A program made the translations under genes and the position numbers. From Apostichopus japonicus (taxonomy: Eukaryota; Echinodermata; Holothuroidea; Aspidochirotida; Stichopodidae), in NCBI RefSeq assembly GCF_037975245.1, contig NC_092569.1:1089001-1153000 (forward strand): DNA of 64,000 nucleotides. The letters run 5' to 3'. The number at the start of each line of letters is the position of its first letter. Position 1 is the stretch's first letter. Shown here in pieces: positions 11,001 to 20,710 of the stretch. Below the pieces are notes generated by a model. That model was not told where the DNA came from, did no database searches, and saw only the letters and a program-made list of their open reading frames with translations.

Positions 11001-14000
11001 AGCCTCCTGCTCAGCCTTTGAGTAGTTAGGGTTCACGCACAGTGGCAGTCATTTCTTGGAATTTGTTTATATATTTGCTCAACCTTGGGAATGAGTGCCA
11101 GGAGAAGTACCTTCCTGTGAAGTAGTTATTGAAACTATGAGGGAGCATATTATGAAGATTTTGATAAATATATATAGCAGTCTGAAGAGTAGTGATATCA
11201 AATACCATTTATGATCTCAATAAATGAAAAAAAAGGACTGGAATGAGAAAGATAGGAAGTACCGCAGATAATTATGAGAACACGTTTCTGTATGAATCTT
11301 ATTAACGTAGGAAGGAGAATCCCGGTAGAAGTGTATCGTAGGAAATATATGGAAGAATAAGTGCTTTGTAAATAGAGATTAATGCTTCTTTCGGGAGGGA
11401 GTCTTTCACTTTATATAGAATACCAGTACCTTTAGCTACTTTGTTACAATCAGCATTAATGTGAGGAACCCATGCGAGTGCAGTATCTAAACTCCACCAA
11501 GGAATTTTGTAGAATGGGAGAAAGGTATTATGCAATCCTGAATAACGATGCCTAAATTGGTAAGATTGAGTCATTTTTGATGATGATCGAATAATAAGAC
11601 AGATTTCTTAGCATTAAGATGAAGCTTGTTATCATTAAACCAGGTAATTACTTTAGGTGGAGGTCTTGTACACTGAAAGAATTTGATTATAGTTACTAGG
11701 ATGGAAGTTTGACTGGTCATAATGAACCAAATTAAACAGGGAATAGAGAATGTAGGGTTGATTGTTGCCTTACATGTGGTTGTAGAGATCACTAAAATTG
11801 GACCCATCAACATTTTTAATTTTTGGCACAAGATACAACAAATAGGGTTGCATATTAACTCAGCAACATGTGTAAAATTTCCAATTTGGAAAGTACATTG
11901 ACCATCATTATGGACATCAACACTAGTTTTGTAAATAGTGTCTTTCTTGCACCTTATGTACATTGCAGACGGGTGGTAACATACCATCTTACCTAACAAC
12001 ATAAAAGTTCACTGGACTTTACTTATATAAAGAGGATTACTAATGAAGGTCATACCATGGTTGTCCCCAGCGCCAGGAGGGGTACCCATAATGATCTTCA
12101 TGCAGCTATAGGGAGTGTAGTTGACTCGCTTCCCCTCTTTGCCAAAGTTGTGACGAATATTGTAGGCATACTGCTTCTCAAACTAAGGAGAAAGTTTCAA
12201 AAAGTTGAACAATTGGCAAAATAACCATATCTTGACAAATTTGATTGGATGAAGAAAATATAGACGGTGCATGGTAAGAGGATCAATACTGTTTTGTGAA
12301 AGTATGACAGGATATGACACTGGCTGACATATCAGAATAATTCCAAACTCGTTCATTCACTCCATCCTCCACACCCTTTCCAGTGAAAGGGTTGTCAACC
12401 TATGTATTGTTACGAGCTTAGGAACCAATGTTCCATATAGACAACATATTAGGCTACAAAACCAATGATGAAAAGAATACCCTGTCACCTCCTTAGCCTG
12501 TGTCTCATACCTTATCTCCATCCATCTTCTTTGAAAATTCCATTCTCCAGAATTTTAATGCCTGTTCCATGGTCAGTCCAAGGCCTTTAATGAACAATCC
12601 GTACTGCTGGCGCCCTCCATGTTTCAGATGGTGGTCCTCACGCAAAGCGGAATGTAACTGCCGCATACAGAGTGGATACGACGTTTTAGCCAGCTGGTAA
12701 AAAGGAACAAACGAAACCCAATCAATCAATCAAGAAACAAGAACAATTGATTTCTCCGGTTGTTACACAAATGCCACACATCAATGACAAAGCAAAATAT
12801 GATTAGATCAGTATGGTTACCTAAAAGTAACATGTTTGGCCACTGACCATTTTATAATCTATCTATTTAAAGATACCTAAATATCCTGCAATCTTCAACT
12901 AAAAGGAAAATGTCGGAGTGCTTCATTTCAAGTGCTTCATCACAACAACACACAAATCAAACTACATTGTTGCTCTTGAAAGTGCCATCAAAATGGTGGC
13001 TATGTTAACAGTCTGCCAAAAATACAATAGCTAACTTTATGTAGAACCTTCCACAAAACCCCCATCTGATACATTTTTGTAAACCACTATTATACACAGA
13101 CGAGAATTAGCCTTTACTTGCTTAAAATCAACGTCAATATAATTTTCCTTACATTTGCCTTCTTCCAAATCAAAAGGATGCTCAAATTGTTAAATTTGTA
13201 TTAAAATTAATACTAAAACTTAAACATAACCAGAATGCAAAAATGCATTGTGGTTTCAATGATGTAACATGAGCAATTTTTCATCATGAATCTGACGTAA
13301 TGTATAGTGAGGGTGTACATGTTTACAAGGGTTTCACTTTAAGTACATATAAAAGAATCAGTTACTAACATTGTCAATGTCCTCTAAAGCGATAGATCCT
13401 GTTTTGGTGTTTTTGTTTGAGTAGTCTTCTCCGAGGTACTGCTTGCTGATGTTGCTGAGCATGGGCAGGAGACGGTTATCCTCTTCCAGGGATGGCACCG
13501 CTCTAGCTGTCAGCTTGAAGATTACAAAGAAAATATTTAGAAGATCATAAGAAGCTACAAATGAAAAGGGTTATGTTACTCAAGTAGATATGCTGAAAGT
13601 CAAATTGTGGACTGTATTAGAGAAACATAAAAGATTCAAATGAACATCTCACATTTATATGAGAAAACTTAATTCAATATCTGCACAAAAGATTCTTACA
13701 TAACAGGTATGCAGTTTATCCAAGCGTATCTTTTGAAGTTACTGTAGTTACAAGGTTTTTCATAGTTTGAATTTTGCTGATGTCAAATGACCTTTGACTT
13801 CCATAGAAACTAGATGGATCTTGTACTCTAAGGTGGATCCATATATCAAATATGAAGCTCATTCAACTTGCAGTCTTTTATTTATCATGTTTATAAGACA
13901 GGACCACAATAACCCATCAAGAAAACATAAGATTCACATCATTGTAACAATGGGCTGCAAATATTGATATAATTATATTTGTCTACTTGAGTGAAAGAAA

Positions 14001-17000
14001 CCTTGTATCCATCAAAGAAGTTATTCAATCTAGAAATAAGAATTAGTACTTACCGCGAGGGCGTGAGATAAGTGAGCTCTGAAAGCACTCATCACAATGG
14101 AGACAAGATCGTTATGAGGAACGTAGGCATAGCCCTGTGAAAAGCAGAAATCATATTAAAGTTCATGGGAGCAAGAACAATGAGACTTACAATATTCTTG
14201 TCACTTCTAAAATTACTTATTTTATTATTTATTATGTTAGGTTTAGTATGTTAACTTAACCCTGGTCATTGGTAAATTGTCACATCTACACACCAATTCA
14301 AGTAATCTCTCCTGGGGCACCACAGTGCACCACAACCGGGTGACTTCCAATAGGGTGCAGCCACAAACCGGTGCACGCAACTACATATACAAGTTACCTC
14401 GCAAGTCCCATTTATACACCTGGGTGAAGAGAGGTAATGGAGATAAAGTGCCTTGCCAAAGGACACAGCGCAATGATCTGGTCAGGAATCGAACCTGTAA
14501 TCCTTGGATCACAAGTCCGATGCCTTAGCCAATTGGCCACCATGCTCCCCTATAAAATTTATATTTTGAGCAAATAATTTTCCAAATAATTCTCACCACT
14601 GAAGACCTGTTTCCTCTGCAAATGGTTTGTAGATTAAATTAAGCCAAGTTTCATGAACATGCACAAGAAAGTTTCACAATTTTCAAAACCTAAATAGCTA
14701 AAGTTTTGTTCGTTTCAGTGGAGTCTCAATGATGGTTACATATTTCATTTTGTTGGTTATAGAATTCTTTTCATTGTGTTTCATATTCTGTATACTTTCT
14801 TTGCCTGTGAAGCCTAACACTGAGTTAAACGCCAATTACATTTAAAAAAGGGCAAATGGAAGGAACATTTAGTATGCTACACAGGGTAGTTTTTCTATAT
14901 AGCTGGTTTCTGCCTGTGATATCTTGTGATAAGGATTTCTCACATAATTCAAAATAATGACAATCAAAAGCTAAGGGGAAATATTTGCTTATCGTTTTAA
15001 TAATTCTAAATCACTCTAAAGATGGTAAGCGAATTGATAGGTGTCCCAAGAAACACAAAAATATCATCAAATGTGGACAAATGCTTTTGTGATTCCCAGT
15101 CTTCTAAACCGCAAAACAGGGATATTTCTAGTCGTTATTTCAGCTGGTTGCCTTTCATTTCTAGAATAAAAAAACAGTTGCTCAACTTAAATAAAGTACT
15201 GCTGATCTGATCTTTCATGCCAGAGCAGTAAGGGTTTTTGTTTTAACCAAAAAGATGGAATAAGTCTTATCAGATAATGACACAACCCCTGCCTAATATA
15301 ATATAGTCAAATAAGAATAGGCCTGCATACATATCCTATCAGTAGTGTAGGCCTGTGTTTTCATAAAATTTTAAGAATGATGACCAGCTGGTTTCGTCTT
15401 TGAGGGAAGATGAAAATACTTTATTGTAGTTAAATAAGTTTTAGTTAATAAGTAAATCAGGATAGGATGGCAAGGGGTGGAGTTTAGAGGAATGAACATG
15501 ACAAGCTACTTAGAAGAAAAGTCCTTTCTTACCTTTGCAATGTAGACCTTCCGACCCTTCACAAGATCCAAAGCTTCAGTAAATGGAACCTATGGCAAAA
15601 GGCAAAGACAACATTAAGAAACTTAGCTAAAAAGTGTACATCACAGTTTCTATACACATGCTAATTAGGTTACCATTGAAAGTACCTAAGCTGGTATATA
15701 AGGGACACACATGTGGCCACTCAACCTCTTCTCCACATAGTCTGCAGACAGTTAAGATACCGATAACAGTTATACATATCTTTTACCTTAGACTTTGCAG
15801 TTACTCCTGGGGCATGTTCACCCTGTGTTTATCTAATTAAGAGAGTGGTTATAGGACAGGGTGGATACTACATTCATATTTGTATTGCCTTACTTTTTAG
15901 GAGTAATTGCGTGTAAGTGCATCATATTTACTTGGTAGATCTACCTCGCGCTAGCGCTATACTTGCAAAGCCATTATATTTTGACCATATACAGCTCACA
16001 CATCTAGGCAATTTACTGGAGAGTTAAACCAGTCAATTGAAATAGTCAGAGGGGCTACTGGGTCGTTGGAGGATCATTTAGAACATAGTTGTCGAGAGTA
16101 AGTATAACTTAAAAGTATATAAAAACCTCCTCAAGTTTAGCTATTAATTTACACTGTTTCCAGTGTAGTACTTGAAGAGAGAGAGAAAGACTAACTGCAT
16201 CTATGAGACAAACTACCACACAACATTTTAACATTAAATTATTCTCTGTATTTTGGGTGATTTTAGGGCTTTACAAAATTTATGGGTTTGTGTTAGCCTA
16301 GGGAAATCATAACATGGGGTGCAAAGGAAAAGGTTTTAAGGAAATCATTCTCACCTTGTAAAAGTCTATGTGTTCGATGGTTGCTTGTGTCAATGCATAG
16401 CTAGCCTTGACAAATTTGTCCCCCAAATTTGTCTTTTCTTCCATAGATATCTGTGATGCAACAATTGGAAACATCAAACAAATTATTAAGTGAAGAGGAT
16501 GTAAAGTAAAGAAGAGAGAGTGGAGTTGACCCTAGAGCTTTGAAGCTTGCAAGGTTTGATTAATATAATAACAAAGCACGGGACACCTTTGTTTTGGTTT
16601 GTTTTTCGCTTGATCACTGAGCGTGGTCCCAATATTTGGGGAAATGGTACATTTTCATGATTGGGAGGTTATTCACAATACAATACCATGAATAACGGGG
16701 CTTCCAGAAATGCCATAAACAGGTGCACAGACATGACTATCCAGCAGTAACCACATAGTAATTATAATTTGTTACTTTTCATTCTGGAAATCTGGTCCAT
16801 GGAACTTCTCCAGAACATTAGAAATGAAGTGCCATATAAGTACAGTTGGTCATGCTGAAAGAGGTTCAACAAACTCACCGGTGTGTAATGCAGATTGTTG
16901 TCACGTAGAAATTGAGTGATACTAGTTTTGTTCTCTTGCAGGAACCGGAAACGGAATAGGTCAAGTTCCTGGGCGATGAACCAACGACGCAAGTCTTCAC

Positions 17001-19972
17001 TGAGAAGAAAAAAAACAGCTACCAACATAGAATTATCATCCTCACAGGTTCCCTTTGATGTTACAAAGCATGAAGAAGAGGGTTGAAACAGGTATATTTA
17101 AAATGATTGAACAAACTGTAAATAAATAAATAAATAAATAAATATATTGTCCTCTGGAAATGCTTAATTTAGTTTCAGCTTTACAAATCCTGATTTGGTG
17201 GGGTGGTGTGGGATCGGTGTGGGATGGATCATGTTTGGATAGATAGGTGAATGGGATAGTCGAATGGTTCAGGTGAAGTCTGATCATGTTGGGAACAAGG
17301 GTGACTTTGAAGTCCATATTTCTGTGAGGAGTACAATTGGTAATTATCAAATTTAACATATTTTCTTAGCTTTATATTACTAACTTTGGTAACTAATTTG
17401 AACAGCAATGGTTTCCATTTTCATTAATACTTGCACAGAGAAAATAGAAAAAAGGAACTATAGGTCAGATTCTCCACTTCACCTTTCCAATATTGACATT
17501 CATGTCTGTTGTGTATACAATTTTCTTTACAAACATATTAATGAATCTTCCTTTGTCACTTTGGAGATACTGAAATGAAGTGGTAGGCCGATGATGCACC
17601 TGTACGGTATTATTTTTACTAGCCCGGGAAGCTGGTGTTCTATTCACGAAACATTCACATATCTCCTAGTCTACACTACAGTGTTTATATTGGTGGCTGA
17701 AGTTGTAATTTTGTTAACCTTCAGAAAACCAAATTTGTTGCTCCTACAACCAATTGGTAAGACCTGGTTGTCAACCAGAAAAAATTTGCCCTGAATTTTC
17801 AATTAGATTATACTTACGACCTGCAGTAAGCCAAGCGTAATATAAAGTGAGAGATGTGATCACGTCTCCTCTCTTCGTACTCGTCATCCACTTTATGGTT
17901 CTTGAAACAAGAGAAAGACAATATATATAGCTGAAGGGAAGGTTAAGAATTGAATCTTAAAGTAGAAAATGTTGAGAGAATCTGAACCAGACACATACTG
18001 ATGTCATTGCAGATCCTTTGGCTTCAGTTCTTTTCCCGAGTGACGCTGTACGTAGGGGATTTAATAACATAAAGGTACTAAAAATTCCATACAAGAACAT
18101 CTAGTACTACAGTAACTACTAAGCATGCTGATGAAATACGTATGCAATTCCTACCATGCAAATAATTGAAAAATTGAAATTGTCAGTTTTTTTTCTTCTT
18201 TTTTACCTGTTTATATTTTTTTGAACATACATTGCATAGGTTCCAATTGCTTATAGGGGATGTGGAGTTATTAATACCCCATTGACTGTTGTATATTAAT
18301 ATGTGTTAATGCCTTTCACTTTTGAAAAAGGATGTTTATGGTAAAAAAAAAAAAGTCAGTCTGCATCTATAACATCACACCTGTTTCCTTCAAGTTCTAG
18401 AAATGTGGAAAGCTTGAATTGAACGTAATTTAAACCGGCTGCTTCACTTTCCTCTTTTCACTTTCATCAGTTAAAAATTAATTTAACCCTCCTTTTCTCA
18501 AGGCTGAGACAGTTTGTAATATGTTAGAAAATGAGGTAGTTTGAGTGGTGTTATGTTCTTAATCTTACCTTAGGAATAGCAATTGGCATCAGTTTACGTA
18601 ATTCCTTCTCCATCACATTCCTGTACTCTTCTCTTCCTTTCACAAATTTAATTCCAATGTTTTCTACTTGTTTTAGAACTGCCGAAAAAAAGAACAAAAA
18701 TAGCTGTGGTCAATATGCAAATATATGGGCTGTAGAGACTATAAAAGGTTACCATGGCATCAGGTGTGGAGCCGTCCCTTTCTTTTTCAAACTCTCCCCC
18801 ACCCCCTGAGAGTAACAGACAAAAACCTGAAGTAGTAATTAGCCCAACTTTGCTTGCAGATCTGAGTATAAAACAAAGTTTTTAGCCTAAATAAGCATAT
18901 GCCTCACATATGTTCTTTTTTTTTTCTTGGGAAGACTCCCTACACTGAGGTTGGCTTCAATAACCTCAACGGCCACACTCTGAATACTCAGCAGGATTTG
19001 ACTGATTCACAAGTCACAGTGGTCTAGTGAATATATAAAGTTCATTCACTGATGATCGAATAAATAGCCATGTAACCCTTAGTAATTGTTGCACTATCAT
19101 TAGGTCTACAGAACACAATATGGCGTTTACAGTAAACATACCTATGTTAGGGTTTCTGGATCAAGTCCATTAGTAATCATCACGCCATTGTCAATGAATG
19201 TACCATTGCAAACTAGGTATGCAGTACAGTATGTATGATTCATTTAATATTTGTTATTTGTACTGTTTCATACGGACATTTACGTATTATGTTACATCAG
19301 ACATACCAAAAAGGATGTTTAAAGGTGTACTTGTGTTATTTCATACAAATGCACACTAAATATGAAATTTCTGGTGATTCCATACGAAAATAGAACATAT
19401 GGCATAAATGAATGCTCAAGCAATTCTTTTCTCTACTTGAAAAACCGTTGGTTCATATGGACTCTAACAGGATTCATTTGTACTGATTTGTACGAACCTA
19501 ACTAACTTAACACCAAAAAAATCAAGGAGCATGTATAAATGTTGTGTTTCCGTTAGTTCATACAATCGCACACTAAACATGTCATTTCTGGTGATATCAT
19601 TTCAAATAGAATAACTTTGTTCACACATATTGAAAACCTAGTTTGTATAATGGTACATTCAACAAAAATGAAGTGGCGACCACTAATGGACTTGATCCGG
19701 GTTTGCTGGATTAGCCTAAGCCAATTTTTTTTCTTTTTCTGGGGGGTTGCATGGGGAAGGGGAGGCTAGGCCTATGTCACTTTACCTTTCAATCGAGTAA
19801 CAGCCATTTCTTCGAATTCATGCAAGGTGATGTTTTCAATGGGCGGTGTGTGGTAAAACTGAAGCCTGTGATTATATTCCACATTTCTCTCATCGTTGCT
19901 TAATCTCTTCTGTCGGTTCTTCTTAAAGTTCCCATTCTGCTGTCTGACCCTCTTTGTTTTGACAACTTCCAT
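7944..19972 (-). CDS. PRIM2: DNA primase large subunit (13 coding exons)
   Basis: Thirteen exons join in frame with AG/GT borders into 482 residues; human PRIM2 is about 509. PRIM2 is the Fe-S subunit of primase, working with PRIM1 and DNA polymerase alpha to make the RNA primers that start DNA chains in the nucleus. The N-terminus carries [20 protein letters not shown], then [16 protein letters not shown] and [18 protein letters not shown], which match the family's N-domain. The C-terminal Fe-S domain has all four cluster cysteines in family context: C302 (PLCMRQLH), C381 (YSCMKII), C398 (CPFRH) and C438 (LACTKYF). The 17- and 40-residue spacings between the last three are those of human PRIM2. 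The protein ends after QHPNQYF with a short tail, lacking the acidic human tail; a further exon cannot be excluded. Confidence in identity is very high. Confidence 0.96.
8566..8634 (-). CDS. PRIM2: PRIM2 coding exon 12 (residues 425-447), fourth Fe-S cysteine
   Basis: Encodes [24 protein letters not shown]438 is the fourth ligand. Donor CACAAT|GTAAG. Confidence 0.93.
8884..9262. repeat. Diverged tandem duplication, ~156/140-bp units
   Basis: tttaaatttggtttatg starts at 8,915 and 9,071, and a shortened form at 9,211. The shared block also includes cctatagtttgcaaagccaa and tcatgtttacataatattct. About 2.3 units, in the last PRIM2 introns. Confidence 0.75.
9417..9467. repeat. AT/A-rich microsatellite
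   Basis: An (AT)n run followed by AAAT-type runs, in a PRIM2 intron. It yields a false reading frame on each strand. Confidence 0.75.
10809..10891 (-). CDS. PRIM2: PRIM2 coding exon 11 (residues 397-424), third Fe-S cysteine
   Basis: Encodes [28 protein letters not shown]398 is the third ligand. Donor GAACAG|GTGAGT. A LINE remnant fills most of the intron before it. Confidence 0.94.
11026..12002 (-). mobile_element. Non-LTR retrotransposon (CR1/Jockey-like) reverse transcriptase remnant
   Basis: Three broken minus-strand frames follow the order of a LINE reverse transcriptase C-terminal half. First [20 protein letters not shown] (the 'V..WF..N.L.LN..K' block), then [20 protein letters not shown] with [20 protein letters not shown] (thumb region), then [20 protein letters not shown] (3' tail). 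Frames shift at about 11,574 and 11,300. The N-terminus, endonuclease and catalytic YxDD are not seen, so it is dead. It occupies most of PRIM2 intron 10, in the same orientation as the gene. Confidence 0.8.
12056..12182 (-). CDS. PRIM2: PRIM2 coding exon 10 (residues 355-397), second Fe-S cysteine
   Basis: Encodes [20 protein letters not shown] then [21 protein letters not shown]381 is the second ligand. Ends one base into a Gly codon at CATG|GTATGA. Confidence 0.95.
12511..12693 (-). CDS. PRIM2: PRIM2 coding exon 9 (residues 294-354), first Fe-S cysteine
   Basis: Acceptor ctttttaccag, donor GATAAG|GTATGAG. Contains [20 protein letters not shown], with C302 as first cluster ligand, and [20 protein letters not shown]. 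Confidence 0.95.
13370..13513 (-). CDS. PRIM2: PRIM2 coding exon 8 (residues 246-293)
   Basis: Encodes [20 protein letters not shown] then [20 protein letters not shown] and IALEDIDN. This is the linker into the Fe-S domain. Donor GACAAT|GTTAGT. Confidence 0.92.
14054..14134 (-). CDS. PRIM2: PRIM2 coding exon 7 (residues 219-245)
   Basis: Encodes [27 protein letters not shown], matching the family's '[27 protein letters not shown]'. Acceptor ttttcacag, donor CTCGCG|GTAAGT. Confidence 0.94.
14265..14550 (-). mobile_element. tRNA-derived SINE, complete head and body
   Basis: Read on the minus strand it starts GGGGAGCATGGTGGCCAATT, a tRNA-like head with an A-box-like TGGCCAATTGG and a B-box GGTTCGATTCC (14,485-14,495). 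The body follows: ttggcaaggcactttatctc, aggtaacttgtatatg, gtttgtggctgcaccc and the tail caatttaccaatgaccaggg. Partial copies are at 7,600 and 33,780. It sits in a PRIM2 intron, in the sense of the gene. The tRNA cloverleaf is imperfect, so I do not call a functional tRNA. Confidence 0.8.
15533..15589 (-). CDS. PRIM2: PRIM2 coding exon 6 (residues 200-218)
   Basis: A 57-bp exon encoding [19 protein letters not shown], matching human 'VPFADALDLFRGRKVYL'. Phase 0 at both ends. Confidence 0.93.
16355..16450 (-). CDS. PRIM2: PRIM2 coding exon 5 (residues 168-199)
   Basis: Acceptor gcatcacag, donor TACAAG|GTGAG. Encodes [20 protein letters not shown] then [12 protein letters not shown]. Phase 0 at both ends. 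Confidence 0.92.
16879..16999 (-). CDS. PRIM2: PRIM2 coding exon 4 (residues 127-167)
   Basis: Acceptor ttttcttctcag, donor CACCG|GTGAG. Encodes [20 protein letters not shown] then [20 protein letters not shown], the family's 'LRRWFxxxExxLLRFRF' block. Confidence 0.95.
17118..17144. repeat. (AAAT)n microsatellite
   Basis: About seven aaat units in a PRIM2 intron. Confidence 0.85.
17630..17800. repeat. Dispersed repeat, copy 1 of 2 in window
   Basis: ctggtgttctattcac, cacagtgt-like and ggtaagacctggttgt...aaccagaaaaa...ttgccctg recur in the same order at 22,070-22,232 in MECR intron 1. Diverged copies of one family of unknown class. Confidence 0.55.
17818..17900 (-). CDS. PRIM2: PRIM2 coding exon 3 (residues 100-127)
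   Basis: Encodes [27 protein letters not shown] and ends two bases into a Ser codon at AGGTC|GTAAGT. '[16 protein letters not shown]' is a PRIM2 hallmark. Confidence 0.95.
18569..18678 (-). CDS. PRIM2: PRIM2 coding exon 2 (residues 63-99)
   Basis: Acceptor ttcggcag, donor CTAAG|GTAAG. It encodes [20 protein letters not shown] through KLMPIAIPK, matching the family's 'VxYVKGxxxYxxKLExELRKL' segment. Confidence 0.92.
19145..19711. mobile_element. MITE-like element with long TIRs
   Basis: GGATCAAGTCCATTAGT at 19,158-19,174 is perfectly inverted at 19,682-19,698. The arms stay similar for about 60 bp, through GAATGTACCATT and caaac. Inside are two diverged copies of a block containing gcacactaaa.atg and atttctggtgat. 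About 560 bp, no transposase, in PRIM2 intron 1. Confidence 0.7.
19786..19972 (-). CDS. PRIM2: PRIM2 coding exon 1 (residues 1-62)
   Basis: The start ATG lies three bases inside the exon, after a 3' splice site (tcattttcag at 19,975 and above), so an upstream non-coding exon must exist. The exon reads [10 protein letters not shown]...[13 protein letters not shown] and ends one base into codon 63 at AAAG|GTAAAG. Confidence 0.93.
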
Positions 19973-20230
19973 TTCTGAAAATGAAATTGTAAGTTAAACT
20001 TAAATTCAAAGCTGGATCCAGGCCTAGGCCTTCACCTAAACTTTTAATATTAAAGCTTAAAGACAACGTTAGGCCTAACTGAGGGTTGACAAAAATTATA
20101 AAGAAATTATGCTGAAAAGCCGATATCACAAGGAAGGTTGTCTTGGCTGAAAAAAAAACTCTATAATAATCAGAAGACTCGAGTATTAGTAGTAATACAA
20201 CCTACCTTTTAGTTTTAGCTGTTAACTTAC

Positions 20231-20300
20231 TGTGTAGCCCTACGGCGAACTTTGTTGCTTGCACGATCAGTACAGAAGGCTGTCTGTTGAAGGCTGTACA
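20231..20300 (-). other. PRIM2: Probable non-coding first exon of PRIM2
   Basis: The minus strand has a consensus donor CTACACA|GTAAGTTAAC with the exon ending at 20,231. Coding exon 1 has a 3' splice site three bases before its ATG, so a leader exon is required. Its 5' edge is a guess. Confidence 0.5.
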
Positions 20301-20555
20301 ATGCGATTGGATACATTCGCGCCATTAGCATTAAATTCGCTCGCGCGAACTAATAGCCTTTTAGTAAGTATTCTTTGTATTGAAAAAATAAATGTGATAA
20401 TATGCTGACTTTAAAGTGCCACTTTTAATTTACTACTTACTATTAATTTATCAGTAAGGATATTTGTCAATTTTTCATATATTTTTGTTACATTTTAGTC
20501 GTTATTATAAAGGTACGAAAAGAAAAGTACATAGAAAAGACTAGCAGATTTCAAA
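20232..20555. promoter_or_regulatory. Bidirectional PRIM2/MECR promoter
   Basis: Roughly 320 bp separate the PRIM2 leader-exon donor from the MECR start codon. On the PRIM2 side are TTCGCGCC (20,316-20,323) and, on the minus strand, TTCGCGCG (20,342-20,349). Both fit the E2F consensus TTSSCGCS, expected for an S-phase gene. An inverted CCAAT box (ATTGG, 20,307-20,311) lies beside them. On the MECR side the start codon sits inside CAAAATGGCGGC (20,552-20,563), a YY1-like motif often found at start codons of mitochondrial genes. The CpG and GCGC cluster is local; the surroundings are AT-rich. Motifs are seen; binding is inferred. Confidence 0.65.
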
Positions 20556-20710
20556 ATGGCGGCGCCCATGAATAAAGTTTGTTTACTTCCAAGAATACGA
20601 TGCTTTACAAATTTCAGACGTTTCCAGTTGACTCACTGTCAAAGAAACCTCACCTCTGTCGCACATGCTCTCGTTTATGAATCCTATGGTGACCCTAGAT
20701 CGGTTGTAAA
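20556..20710 (+). CDS. MECR: MECR exon 1, presequence and N-terminus (residues 1-52)
   Basis: The ATG follows tcaaa and is the first in-frame start. Encodes [20 protein letters not shown] then [20 protein letters not shown] and [11 protein letters not shown]. Ends two bases into a Lys codon at GTAAA|GTACGA. Confidence 0.92.

Noticed and set aside
14479-14550. Functional tRNA gene
   Set aside because: The A and B boxes are present but the cloverleaf is imperfect and the sequence continues into a SINE body found elsewhere.
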